A DNA stretch of 64,000 nt from contig NZ_RHOJ01000006.1 in the NCBI RefSeq assembly GCF_003946485.1, forward strand, positions 54,949 through 118,948. Reading direction: 5' to 3'. The number at the start of each line of letters is the position of its first letter. Position 1 is the first letter of the stretch. The position numbers and the translations under genes are program-made. The notes below the pieces were generated by a model. The model saw only the letters and a program-made list of their open reading frames with translations, was not told where the DNA came from and ran no database searches. The DNA comes from Lacticaseibacillus jixianensis (GTDB taxonomy: Bacteria > Bacillota > Bacilli > Lactobacillales > Lactobacillaceae). Positions 1 through 7,439 of this stretch are shown here, in pieces.

Positions 1-21
1 GCCGCGGCGCTTCCGGAATAG
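1..21 (+). CDS. 3' end of an upstream gene (partial)
   Basis: Frame 1 reads six codons (AAALPE) and then TAG at 19-21. The stop overlaps the AGGAGG ribosome binding site of the next gene, as is usual for adjacent genes here. Too little remains to name a product, and the frame choice rests only on this spacing. Confidence 0.4.
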   Translation, partial: AAALPE

Positions 22-30
22 GAGGGTGTC

Positions 31-210
31 ATGAGTTTATTCAAGAAATCAAGATCTGATCAGCCGGCGCTTCCTCAGTCTTACGATTTTGCCAAAATGG
101 TGCGCAAAGCCCGCGAGGAAGACCCCGGCCGCTTCGCCAAACTGCAGGCCGCCTTCAGGGGACTGAAGAAGGCCCCAAAGAAGGACACTCACCGCAAGGA
201 GGATCAATAA
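31..210 (+). CDS. Small hydrophilic hypothetical protein (59 aa)
   Basis: A short ORF starts at ATG 31, seven bases after a strong AGGAGG site, and ends with TAA at 208-210. The protein is very basic, begins MSLFKKSRSD and ends in a Lys/Arg-rich tail. It has no signal peptide, membrane segment or recognisable domain. Its stop codon shares one base with the ATG of the next gene (TAATG), so the two are probably translationally coupled and co-transcribed. I do not recognise the family. Support for its being real is the good ribosome binding site, the tight coupling and GC-rich third codon positions. It might be a cytoplasmic partner of the membrane-anchored protein that follows, which is a guess from position only. 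Confidence 0.65.
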   Translation: MSLFKKSRSDQPALPQSYDFAKMVRKAREEDPGRFAKLQAAFRGLKKAPKKDTHRKEDQ

Positions 211-596
211 TGAAAAAGATCATCGGTTTGATTGCCGCCGTCGTGGTTGTCGCCATCGGGGTGTGGGGCTACTCGTACTACCGGAGCACCTACCAAACGA
301 CGACCGCTTACGCGAAAGTGACCACAGTGGTCAAAAAGAAGGCCGTGGAGAACGGCAAGGATTATAAGGTCAATGGTCAGCAGTACTACTACTACGACTA
401 TGACTTCACCTGGGTGACCAAGAGCGGCGACACCCGGCAGCTCGGCTACGAAACCAAGCAGGCTCCGGATGGCCCAATGCCGCTGACCGTGGGCCAGTTC
501 GTGACGGCTGAGATCTCGGCCAAGCGGGTCGTGAAGGGCCCTAGTCCAATCAGCAAAGGCAGCATTCCCAGCAGTGTGCTGGCGCAACTGAACTAA
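210..596 (+). CDS. YxeA-like (DUF1093) membrane-anchored protein
   Basis: A 128-residue protein with one N-terminal hydrophobic segment (about residues 4-23) after MKK. It works either as an uncleaved anchor or a signal peptide and places a small domain outside the membrane. The rest is Tyr-rich (a YYYYDYDF stretch) followed by a KSGDTRQLGYET strand and a region like the YxeA/DUF1093 family, whose members are small secreted or anchored proteins of unknown function, often in several copies in lactobacilli. No lipobox cysteine is visible. Start ATG 210 has AAGGAGG just upstream and overlaps the preceding stop by one base. The family assignment comes from overall pattern and is moderate. Confidence 0.7.
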   Translation: MKKIIGLIAAVVVVAIGVWGYSYYRSTYQTTTAYAKVTTVVKKKAVENGKDYKVNGQQYYYYDYDFTWVTKSGDTRQLGYETKQAPDGPMPLTVGQFVTAEISAKRVVKGPSPISKGSIPSSVLAQLN

Positions 597-601
597 CGGG
601 G

Positions 602-626
602 AGCCGGTCCGGTGGGCCGGCTTTTG
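602..626 (+). terminator. Rho-independent terminator
   Basis: AGCCGG (602-607) pairs with CCGGCT (617-622) and runs into a short T stretch. It closes the two-gene unit starting at 31. Confidence 0.7.
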
Positions 627-691
627 CGTGGCGGGCAAAGAGTTTACCGCGGGCCCTTTTCCTCATTGAGGGAGTAGTTTAAGATAAAGTG

Positions 692-1300
692 ATGGATGAA
701 GAACTGGAAAAGTGGTTGACCCACGCCGCCACGCCGGCAATCGCGCGGGGGCTGCTCGGGGCGACCCTGCACAAAGGTCCGTGCGCGGGCCTCATTGTTG
801 AAACCGAAGCTTATCTGGGCGAGACCGACCAAGCGGCGCATGCCTTTGGCGGCCGCCGCACCAAGACCAACTTGGCCCTGTGGCGCCCGGCCGGGACCGT
901 CTACGTGTACCGCATGCGCCAGTATTGTTTGCTCAATTTGGTCACCCGGCCTGAGGGCGTGCCGCAGTGCGTGCTGATCCGCGCGGTGGAACCCACCGCC
1001 GGCGTGGCCTTGATGACGCAGCGCCGCGGCCGCTTCGGCCAGGCGCTGACGAGCGGCCCCGGCAAGCTGTGCCAGGCGTTTGCCATCACTTTGGCGGATA
1101 ACGGCCAACTGCTGGGCGAAGGCGCGCTGAGCTTGAGCCCGGGCCGCACGCCAAGGGCGATCGCGGCGGCCCCGCGCGTGGGCGTCCCGAATAAGGGGGC
1201 GGCAACGACTGCGGCGCTGAGGTTTTTCGTCGCGGGCAATCCGTATGTTTCAGACGTTAAGCAAAGTCAGATTCACCCTAATGGAGGATGGCAATCATGA
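692..1300 (+). CDS. DNA-3-methyladenine glycosylase (AAG/MPG type)
   Basis: A base-excision repair enzyme that flips and removes alkylated purines such as 3-methyladenine and hypoxanthine from DNA. The 202-residue product has the family's usual length and motifs: an early VETEAYLGETDQAAHAF block containing the catalytic glutamate, GRRTKTN, the TSGPGKLCQAF block, PRVGV, and the closing FFVAGNPYVS. An in-frame GTG lies one codon earlier (689). I chose ATG 692; the nearest purine-rich stretch (GAGGGAG, 668-674) is rather far from both. The end overlaps the start of the next gene by four bases (ATGA), so the two are coupled. Enzyme class is secure. Confidence 0.92.
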   Translation: MDEELEKWLTHAATPAIARGLLGATLHKGPCAGLIVETEAYLGETDQAAHAFGGRRTKTNLALWRPAGTVYVYRMRQYCLLNLVTRPEGVPQCVLIRAVEPTAGVALMTQRRGRFGQALTSGPGKLCQAFAITLADNGQLLGEGALSLSPGRTPRAIAAAPRVGVPNKGAATTAALRFFVAGNPYVSDVKQSQIHPNGGWQS

Positions 1301-1791
1301 AGAGCCAAAACATGTTGGATTATATCGGCGACAAAATGGACGCGCTGGATTTTGACGGCGACTTGGACCTGAACTGGGACAAAGAGGCCCGGGTGTTTGA
1401 AGTCGAGATCACGATGACCGTCGAGGCGGCCAGCGGCTTTGAGGTGGAAGACCAGGACGGGCAGACGATCGACGACGGCGAGATCGACTACGAGGACGCC
1501 ATTTTGTTCTATGATGCCACCCGCCTCAACGGGGATGACTACCAGGACAATTACCTGGCCGTCTTCGGTTTTCAAGGCAAGCAGGGCATCAGCAAAGCTA
1601 CGGTGGACGCGGTCTTTAGCTACCTTCAGGACCTGCTTGATGATGGCCAATCGGACCTGATGGACTTTGTGGACGGCACGTCCGATGCGGACACCTTCGA
1701 GCTGCACTTCGACCAGGCGAAATACCAGACCGCCTACGCCAAGCAACCTGAGGCCGCCAAGCACGAGCTGCTGGCCTACCCCCAGTACTAG
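1297..1791 (+). CDS. DUF3013 family protein
   Basis: A 164-residue, strongly acidic protein with many Asp/Glu clusters, no membrane segment and no catalytic motif I recognise. It resembles the DUF3013 family of Firmicutes, which often sits directly upstream of prmA, as here. An ATG at 1288 touches the GGAGG at 1283-1287, leaving no spacing. The ATG at 1297 lies nine bases from that site and overlaps the glycosylase stop (ATGA), so I use 1297. Position suggests co-expression with the L11 methyltransferase. Function is unknown. Confidence 0.8.
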   Translation: MKSQNMLDYIGDKMDALDFDGDLDLNWDKEARVFEVEITMTVEAASGFEVEDQDGQTIDDGEIDYEDAILFYDATRLNGDDYQDNYLAVFGFQGKQGISKATVDAVFSYLQDLLDDGQSDLMDFVDGTSDADTFELHFDQAKYQTAYAKQPEAAKHELLAYPQY

Positions 1792-1800
1792 GAGGCGCCA

Positions 1801-2754
1801 ATGAGTCAGTGGTTTGAGATCGCAATTGAAACCAGCAGCGAAGCCGTCGATGCCGTCGCTAACTTTCTCATGGAGGAAGGCGCCGGTGGCATCCAAATCG
1901 ATGACGCCGCCGATTTTCAGGGCGGCGCCGTGAGCCAAAGCGGCGTGTTGTTTGATCCCGATAGCGTGCCGCACCGCCGCGCCGGGGCGAAAGTCAGCGG
2001 CTATTTTGCGGGCGACGCCCATCCGGCCGAGCTCGTGGCCACGCTGAAGGCACGGGTGGCCCAGCTGCCCGCTTTTGGCTTGGCCATGGGGGCCGGTACG
2101 GTCACGGCAGCGCCGATCGCTCAGGCCGATTGGGCCAACGAGTGGAAGAAGTACTACCGGCCGCTGCGCATCACGCGCTACTTGACCATCGTCCCGGCGT
2201 GGCTGGATTATCAGCCGCAGCAGGCCGGCGAGCAGGTGATGCGCCTGGATCCGGACATGGCCTTTGGCACCGGCAGCCATCCCACCACAGCACTGATGCT
2301 GCGGCTATTGGAAGAGCTGGTGCGCGGCGGGGAGACGATGATCGACGTCGGTACGGGCTCGGGCGTCTTGGCGCTTGCGGCGCGCCTGATGGGCGCGGCG
2401 CAGGTCCTGGCAACGGACGTGGATGAGGGCGCGGTGCAAAACGCCAAGGCCAACTTGGCGCTGAATGCGGTCGATCAGATCACGGTGGTCGAAAGCGACC
2501 TGCTTAACGGCATTGATCTCAAGGCCGACCTGATCGCCGCCAATATTTTAGCCAACGTGCTGCTGCCGCTGATCCCGCAGGTGCCCGCACGGCTCAAGCC
2601 CCACGGCCGGCTGCTTCTGTCCGGCATCTACCTGGATAAGGTCGCGGCGGTCAAGCAGGCGCTTTCTGCCAGCGGCCTTAAGTGCCTGGCGCAATATCAG
2701 CTCGGCGATTGGGTCGCCCTGGTGGCGGGCCACGAGCAGGAGGATCCCTCATGA
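1801..2754 (+). CDS. prmA: Ribosomal protein L11 methyltransferase
   Basis: Methylates ribosomal protein L11 from S-adenosylmethionine. The 317-residue protein has the PrmA layout: an N-terminal substrate-recognition domain (roughly residues 1-95), then a Rossmann methyltransferase domain with MAFGTGSHPTT, the SAM-binding DVGTGSGVLALAA, the acidic end of strand 2 (ATDVDEGA) and the family NILANVLLPLIP block. Length matches the family. An AGGAGG lies just before ATG 1801. It overlaps rsmE by four bases, making a ribosome-modification pair. Confidence 0.96.
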   Translation: MSQWFEIAIETSSEAVDAVANFLMEEGAGGIQIDDAADFQGGAVSQSGVLFDPDSVPHRRAGAKVSGYFAGDAHPAELVATLKARVAQLPAFGLAMGAGTVTAAPIAQADWANEWKKYYRPLRITRYLTIVPAWLDYQPQQAGEQVMRLDPDMAFGTGSHPTTALMLRLLEELVRGGETMIDVGTGSGVLALAARLMGAAQVLATDVDEGAVQNAKANLALNAVDQITVVESDLLNGIDLKADLIAANILANVLLPLIPQVPARLKPHGRLLLSGIYLDKVAAVKQALSASGLKCLAQYQLGDWVALVAGHEQEDPS

Positions 2755-3494
2755 ACCGGTTCTTCACGAGCCACAAGCTGGTCAGCGGGCAAACGCTGAC
2801 GCTTGAGCCGGCGATCCAAAAGCACGCCATTCAGGTGCTCAGGCTGCAGCCGGGGGCGCTGATTGAGGTGGTTGGTCCGGACGCGCAGCCTTATACGGCG
2901 GCGATCGTGGCGGCAGCACCCTTGACGGTCCAGGTGCAGGCGGCCTTGAGTCGGCAGAGTGAACTGCCGGTGAAGGTCCACCTGATCTGCGGCGTGCCCA
3001 AGGGGGATAAGGCCGAGCTGATCGTGCAGAAGGCCACCGAGCTGGGCGCCTTTGCCATCAGCTTTTTCAACAGCGAGTGGGCCACGGCCAAGTGGGACGG
3101 CAAGCGGGTCGCCAAAAAGCTGGTCCGCCTGCAGACGATCGCCCAAGGGGCGGCGGAACAATCGCACCGGAGTGTCGTCCCGCGCATTGATGTGGTAACA
3201 TTAAACGAAACCACCCAGCTGCCGGCCGCTGCGAAGCTCGTCGCGTACGAGGAGAGCGCCAAGGCCGGCGAGCGCAGTGTGCTCGTGCAGACGCTTGAAC
3301 AGCGCCCGACCAGCCTGCTGGTGGTCTTTGGTCCGGAAGGCGGCCTGAGCCCGGCCGAGGTCGCGCGCCTGGCGGCCGCCGGGTTTCAGCCGGCCGGCCT
3401 GGGGCCGCGGATCTTGCGGACCGAAACGGCACCACTATATCTGCTCAGCGCCGTATCCGTGCTCAGCGAATTGCAGGGAGATAAGAATGAGTAA
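2751..3494 (+). CDS. rsmE: 16S rRNA (uracil-1498-N3)-methyltransferase
   Basis: A SPOUT-fold enzyme that methylates U1498 of 16S rRNA. The 247-residue product has the N-terminal PUA-like region (MNRFFTSHKLVSGQ) and the C-terminal knot motifs VVFGPEGGLSPAE and LGPRILRTETA. The reading frame stays open upstream into prmA, but ATG 2751 is preceded by GAGGA and overlaps the prmA stop as ATGA, so it is the start. It overlaps the next gene by eight bases. Confidence 0.96.
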   Translation: MNRFFTSHKLVSGQTLTLEPAIQKHAIQVLRLQPGALIEVVGPDAQPYTAAIVAAAPLTVQVQAALSRQSELPVKVHLICGVPKGDKAELIVQKATELGAFAISFFNSEWATAKWDGKRVAKKLVRLQTIAQGAAEQSHRSVVPRIDVVTLNETTQLPAAAKLVAYEESAKAGERSVLVQTLEQRPTSLLVVFGPEGGLSPAEVARLAAAGFQPAGLGPRILRTETAPLYLLSAVSVLSELQGDKNE

Positions 3495-3810
3495 AGTCAA
3501 AGCCTGGTTGAGGACCCCTTCAGCCCTGATCATTATTTTAAGTATCATCGCGACCATGGTCCTGCCGTGGGCGTTCACGCTGCTGCACATCCACGTGGCG
3601 GTGCGGATCTTAGTGCTGTGGATCCTCATCGACATGGGCCTGGCCCTGTGGTTCGGCCGGCTGATGAGCGGCTACCACCTGGGCTGGTGGCTGAGTCTGG
3701 TCCTGCCAGTGTGCTTTGGCATCATGGTCCTGGTGCGCTTTGCCAACTACGGCTACTGGTTCGTGCCGGTCTACTGGCTGCTCACGATGCTCGCTTGGAC
3801 CCGTGACTAG
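3487..3810 (+). CDS. Small membrane protein of unknown function
   Basis: A 107-residue, strongly hydrophobic protein with three likely transmembrane helices (about residues 12-34, 38-58 and 64-102, the last possibly two passes). There is no recognisable domain. It starts inside the last codons of rsmE after GGGAGATAAG, so it is translated with the prmA-rsmE unit. A T-run follows its stop. The family is not known to me. Confidence 0.75.
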   Translation: MSKVKAWLRTPSALIIILSIIATMVLPWAFTLLHIHVAVRILVLWILIDMGLALWFGRLMSGYHLGWWLSLVLPVCFGIMVLVRFANYGYWFVPVYWLLTMLAWTRD

Positions 3811-3829
3811 TTTTTTTTCGCAAGATTGG

Positions 3830-3835
3830 TATACT
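3830..3835 (+). promoter_or_regulatory. Probable -10 of the rel promoter
   Basis: TATACT at 3830-3835. No good -35 is visible at 16-18 bases upstream. It would start a transcript near 3842, about 117 bases before rel. Confidence 0.5.
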
Positions 3836-3857
3836 CAAGGCTAAGAAACTCTGCATG

Positions 3858-3880
3858 GCACGTTTCCGGCGTGCTTTTTT
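3858..3880 (+). terminator. Terminator-like hairpin in the rel leader
   Basis: GCACG (3858-3862) pairs with CGTGC (3870-3874), followed by six T. It lies only about 20 bases after the probable -10 and 79 bases before rel, so it would act on the rel transcript as an attenuator, or it may be a weak leftover terminator for transcription from upstream. Confidence 0.5.
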
Positions 3881-3958
3881 GCTTACTAGGGCTGCGCGGC
3901 AGCCTGAACGCGGGCGGCTGCTGACTAGCTCCGGCGGCGCGCGAGAAAGGGGACCATC

Positions 3959-6184
3959 ATGGCAGAAGAACCAGAATTGACGCAGGATCAAGTCATGGCG
4001 ATGTGCGCCAAGTACATGAATGACGAACACCTAGCGTTTGTGAAGAAGGCCTATGATTTTGCGGCGTACGTGCACAAGGACCAGCGCCGCAAGTCGGGGG
4101 AGCCTTACATTATCCATCCCATTCAGGTGGCCGGGATCTTAGCCGACCTGAAAATGGACCCGATCACGGTGGCGTCGGGTTACCTGCACGACGTGGTGGA
4201 AGACACCAACATCACTTTGGGCGACATTCAGGAAGTGTTCGGCCAGGAAACGGCGGTCATTGTCGACGGCCTGACCAAGCTGAGCAAAGTGACCTATGTG
4301 GCCCACAAGGATGAGCTGGCCGAGAACCACCGCAAAATGTTGCTGGCGATGGCCAAGGACATGCGAGTGATCCTGGTCAAGCTGGCCGACCGGCTCCACA
4401 ACATGCGCACGCTGATGCACCTGCGTCCGGACAAGCAGCGCCGCATCGCCAACGAAACGCTGGAGATCTACGCCCCGCTCGCCGACCGGCTGGGCATCAG
4501 CACCATCAAGTGGGAGCTGGAGGACCTCAGTCTGCGCTACCTCAACCCGCAGCAGTACTACCGCATCGCCCAGCTGATGAAGTCTAAGCGCACCGAGCGC
4601 GAGGAATACATCGCCAAGGCCATTGTCGACATCAAAAAGGCGCTGGCCGACCTGAACATGAAGTACGAGATCTACGGCCGGCCGAAGCACATCTACTCGA
4701 TCTATAAGAAGATGCGAGACAAGCACAAGCAGTTCGACGAGCTTTACGATCTGCTTGCGGTGCGGGTGATCACCCAAAACATCAAGGACTGCTACGCCGT
4801 GCTCGGCGTGATCCACACCCAGTGGAAACCGATGCCCGGCCGGTTCAAGGACTACATTGCCATGCCTAAGGCCAACGGCTACCAGAGTCTGCACACGACC
4901 GTGATCGGGCCGATGGGCAAGCCGCTGGAGGTGCAGATCCGCACCGAGGAGATGCACCACATCGCCGAATTCGGGGTCGCGGCGCACTGGGCGTACAAGG
5001 AAGGCCAGACCACGGAGGTCCAGTACGACAAGGCGGGCAAGCAGATCGACATGTTCCGCGAGATCCTGGAGATCCAAGACGAGACCAACGACGCGCACGA
5101 CTTCATGGACAGCGTGAAGGGCGACATTTTCACCGACCGGGTCTACGTCTTCACGCCGCAGGGGGATGTTTACGAGTTGCCGAAGGGGTCGGTGCCGCTG
5201 GACTTTGCCTACATGGTCCACACCGAAGTCGGTAACCACAGTGTCGGCGCCAAGATCAACGGCAAGATCGTGCCCCTGAACTACCAGCTGAAAAACGGCG
5301 ACATTGTGGAGATGCTGACCAACAGCAGCTCCAAGCCCAGCCGCGACTGGGTCAATATCGCCTTCACCTCGCGCGCCCGCAACAAGATCCGCCGCTACTT
5401 CAAGCAGGCGGACAAGGGGGAAAACTCCGAAAAAGGGCGCACTGAGCTTGAGCAGACCCTGACGGAAATGGGTTTTGCGCCGAAGGACTTCATGGGCCAA
5501 AAGCGGGACATGACCGATCTGCTGAAGCGGCTGAACTTCAGCACCGAAAGCGAGCTGCTCTCGGCGATCGGCTACGGTGAGTATTCGGCCAAGGTGATCG
5601 CCAACCGCCTGACGGACCGGGTGCGGCGCGAGAAGGCGGATGCGGACAAGAAGGCCAAGGAAGACGCCATTTTGGCTAATAACCAAAAGGTCACGACCAT
5701 GTCCAAGGAGAAAAAGCCGGTCTCCCGCACCGAAGAGGGCGTGGTCATTGAAGGCGTTGACAACTTGCTTGTCCACCTGGCGAAGTGCTGCAGTCCCGTG
5801 CCGGGTGACCCGATCGTCGGCTACGTCACCAAGGGCCGCGGCGTCACGATCCACCGCACGGATTGCCCGAACGTCGCCAGCACGCCGGAAATGGCCGGTC
5901 GCCTGATCGACGTCCGCTGGCAGAACATGAACGACCAAAGCCAGCTGTTCGACACGGAGCTTGAGATTTACGGGTACAACCGCAACGGCCTCTTGAACGA
6001 GGTCCTGCAGACCCTGAACTCGCAGACCAAGAACCTGACGAACGTTAACGGCCGGGTCGATCACGACAAGATGGCCGACATTCACGTCACCGTCGGTATC
6101 CCGAACCTCGGGGCGCTATTGCACATGATGGATGCCATCAAGAACATTCCGGATATTTACGAAGTGAAGCGGGCGCAAGGCTAG
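3959..6184 (+). CDS. rel: Bifunctional (p)ppGpp synthetase/hydrolase
   Basis: Makes and degrades the stringent-response alarmone (p)ppGpp in the cytoplasm, normally in contact with stalled ribosomes. The 741-residue protein has the full long-RSH order: HD hydrolase domain with GYLHDVVEDT near residue 76; synthetase domain with RFKDYIAMPKANGYQSLHTT near residue 300; TGS domain (about 390-455, DRVYVFTPQGDVYELP); a conserved-Cys region (LAKCCSPVPGD); and a C-terminal ACT domain (about 665-740). The RFKD motif is that of bifunctional Gram-positive Rel enzymes rather than synthetase-only RelA. AAGGGG precedes ATG 3959. It is followed by dtd after a hairpin, the usual Firmicutes order. Confidence 0.97.
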   Translation: MAEEPELTQDQVMAMCAKYMNDEHLAFVKKAYDFAAYVHKDQRRKSGEPYIIHPIQVAGILADLKMDPITVASGYLHDVVEDTNITLGDIQEVFGQETAVIVDGLTKLSKVTYVAHKDELAENHRKMLLAMAKDMRVILVKLADRLHNMRTLMHLRPDKQRRIANETLEIYAPLADRLGISTIKWELEDLSLRYLNPQQYYRIAQLMKSKRTEREEYIAKAIVDIKKALADLNMKYEIYGRPKHIYSIYKKMRDKHKQFDELYDLLAVRVITQNIKDCYAVLGVIHTQWKPMPGRFKDYIAMPKANGYQSLHTTVIGPMGKPLEVQIRTEEMHHIAEFGVAAHWAYKEGQTTEVQYDKAGKQIDMFREILEIQDETNDAHDFMDSVKGDIFTDRVYVFTPQGDVYELPKGSVPLDFAYMVHTEVGNHSVGAKINGKIVPLNYQLKNGDIVEMLTNSSSKPSRDWVNIAFTSRARNKIRRYFKQADKGENSEKGRTELEQTLTEMGFAPKDFMGQKRDMTDLLKRLNFSTESELLSAIGYGEYSAKVIANRLTDRVRREKADADKKAKEDAILANNQKVTTMSKEKKPVSRTEEGVVIEGVDNLLVHLAKCCSPVPGDPIVGYVTKGRGVTIHRTDCPNVASTPEMAGRLIDVRWQNMNDQSQLFDTELEIYGYNRNGLLNEVLQTLNSQTKNLTNVNGRVDHDKMADIHVTVGIPNLGALLHMMDAIKNIPDIYEVKRAQG

Positions 6185-6189
6185 GCGCA

Positions 6190-6213
6190 AAGCAGGCCAC
6201 GCGCCTGCTTTTT
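6190..6213 (+). terminator. Rho-independent terminator after rel
   Basis: AAGCAGGC (6190-6197) pairs perfectly with GCCTGCTT (6203-6210) around a five-base loop, followed by T's. It sits in the 46-base gap before dtd, so some readthrough is likely needed for dtd expression. Confidence 0.75.
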
Positions 6214-6230
6214 GATGAGGAGGAGCCGGC

Positions 6231-6686
6231 ATGAGAGCAGTACTGCAGCGCGTGAGTCAAGCCAGCGTGACGATCGAAGGGCGAACGACCGGACAGATTC
6301 AGCAGGGCTTTTTGATCCTGCTGGGGGTGGGGCCGCAGGATACGCCGGCTGACGTCGACTGGCTGGTGAACAAGATCAGCAAGCTGCGCGTCTTCAGCGA
6401 TGAACAGGGCAAGATGAACCTGGCGCTGGCCGCGGTCGGCGGCGCCGTGCTGGTGGTGTCCCAGTTCACGCTATACGCTGACGTGCGCCGCGGCAACCGG
6501 CCCAGTTTCACGGCTGCGGCCGCCCCGGCCCTTGGGCAGCGGCTTTACGAGGCGTTTTTGACCAAGTTTGAGGCCACCGGGATCCCGGTGGCGCACGGCG
6601 AATTTGGCGCGGATATGCAAGTGGCCCTGACCAACGACGGGCCAGTCACGATACTATTGGACACGGAGGAAACACATGCTGGTTAA
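6231..6686 (+). CDS. dtd: D-aminoacyl-tRNA deacylase
   Basis: Hydrolyses D-amino acids, and probably misattached glycine, from tRNA, a proofreading step in translation. The 151-residue product begins [17 protein letters not shown] as the family does and carries the two active-site motifs [17 protein letters not shown] and NDGPVTI. GAGGAGGAG precedes ATG 6231. It follows rel, as in most Firmicutes, and overlaps the next gene by eleven bases. Confidence 0.96.
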   Translation: MRAVLQRVSQASVTIEGRTTGQIQQGFLILLGVGPQDTPADVDWLVNKISKLRVFSDEQGKMNLALAAVGGAVLVVSQFTLYADVRRGNRPSFTAAAAPALGQRLYEAFLTKFEATGIPVAHGEFGADMQVALTNDGPVTILLDTEETHAG

Positions 6687-7314
6687 TGCAATTTGGGATT
6701 TGGATGGGACCTTGTTTGACACGTACCCGGAAATGCTGCGGGCGCTGGTCAAGACCCTGCACTACTTCGGGCAGGCAGACGTCGATCAGGCGGCACTGCT
6801 GAAAACCGTCAAGCGCGGCTCCATCACGGAAACGCTGACGACGCTTGCGCCGACTTTGGGCGCAAAGCCGGCCGAAGTCTTGACTCACTTCCACATGCTG
6901 GAGCGCAGCCAGGTCATGATCGCCCAGCCTTACCCGGAGGTGCCGGGGGTGCTGCGCGCGATCCGCGATGCCGGGGGCATCAACCTGCTGATGACGCACC
7001 GGGACAAGTCGGCCTGGGCGCTGCTGCGGCAGGCCGGACTCAAGGACCTGTTTTTGGACGGGGTCACCTCAGATCTGGGCCTACCGCGCAAACCCGCGCC
7101 TGACGCCGTGGCCTACCTGGTGAAGGGCCATCAGCTGAACCCGGCGGTCACCGCCATGATCGGCGACCGCAAGCTGGATGTCATCGCCGGGCAAAACGCC
7201 GGGGTCAAGGGTGTGTACTTCAACGTTGACGGCCTGAACGACGCGCCGATGGCGGACCTTCAGGTGGACCATCTGGTGGATCTGCTGCCGGCGTTCAACG
7301 CGGCGCAACCGTAA
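6676..7314 (+). CDS. HAD-family phosphatase (phosphoglycolate phosphatase-like)
   Basis: A 212-residue HAD subfamily IA hydrolase. Motif I is [10 protein letters not shown] (nucleophile Asp8, acid Asp10), motif II is the MTHRD region, motif III is the lysine in PRKPAPDAV, and motif IV is GDRKLDV. A helical cap lies between motifs I and II. Such enzymes dephosphorylate small phosphorylated metabolites. The true substrate cannot be read from the sequence. ATG 6676 follows GGAGG within the dtd tail, so the genes are coupled. A strong bidirectional terminator ends the unit. Confidence 0.88.
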   Translation: MLVNAIWDLDGTLFDTYPEMLRALVKTLHYFGQADVDQAALLKTVKRGSITETLTTLAPTLGAKPAEVLTHFHMLERSQVMIAQPYPEVPGVLRAIRDAGGINLLMTHRDKSAWALLRQAGLKDLFLDGVTSDLGLPRKPAPDAVAYLVKGHQLNPAVTAMIGDRKLDVIAGQNAGVKGVYFNVDGLNDAPMADLQVDHLVDLLPAFNAAQP

Positions 7315-7361
7315 AACGCGGGTGGCGATCCCCGCAAGCAGATCGCCAGCTTTGGCACGTC

Positions 7362-7412
7362 AAAACGCCCAGGCACCGCGGTTCAACGAACCGCAGTGTC
7401 TGGGCGTTTTTT
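7362..7412. terminator. Bidirectional terminator
   Basis: AAAACGCCCAG at 7362-7372 pairs with the CTGGGCGTTTT ending near 7410, with an inner GCGGTTC/GAACCGC stem. A-run and T-run flank it, so it serves both the plus-strand phosphatase and the minus-strand amidase. Confidence 0.88.
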
Positions 7413-7439
7413 GGTACGCGATGATTGATGGTTTCAGTG

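Noticed and set aside
4139..6085. 648-codon antisense ORF opposite rel
   Set aside because: Shadow frame caused by GC-rich codons. No ribosome binding site and no recognisable protein. The rel frame has all family motifs.
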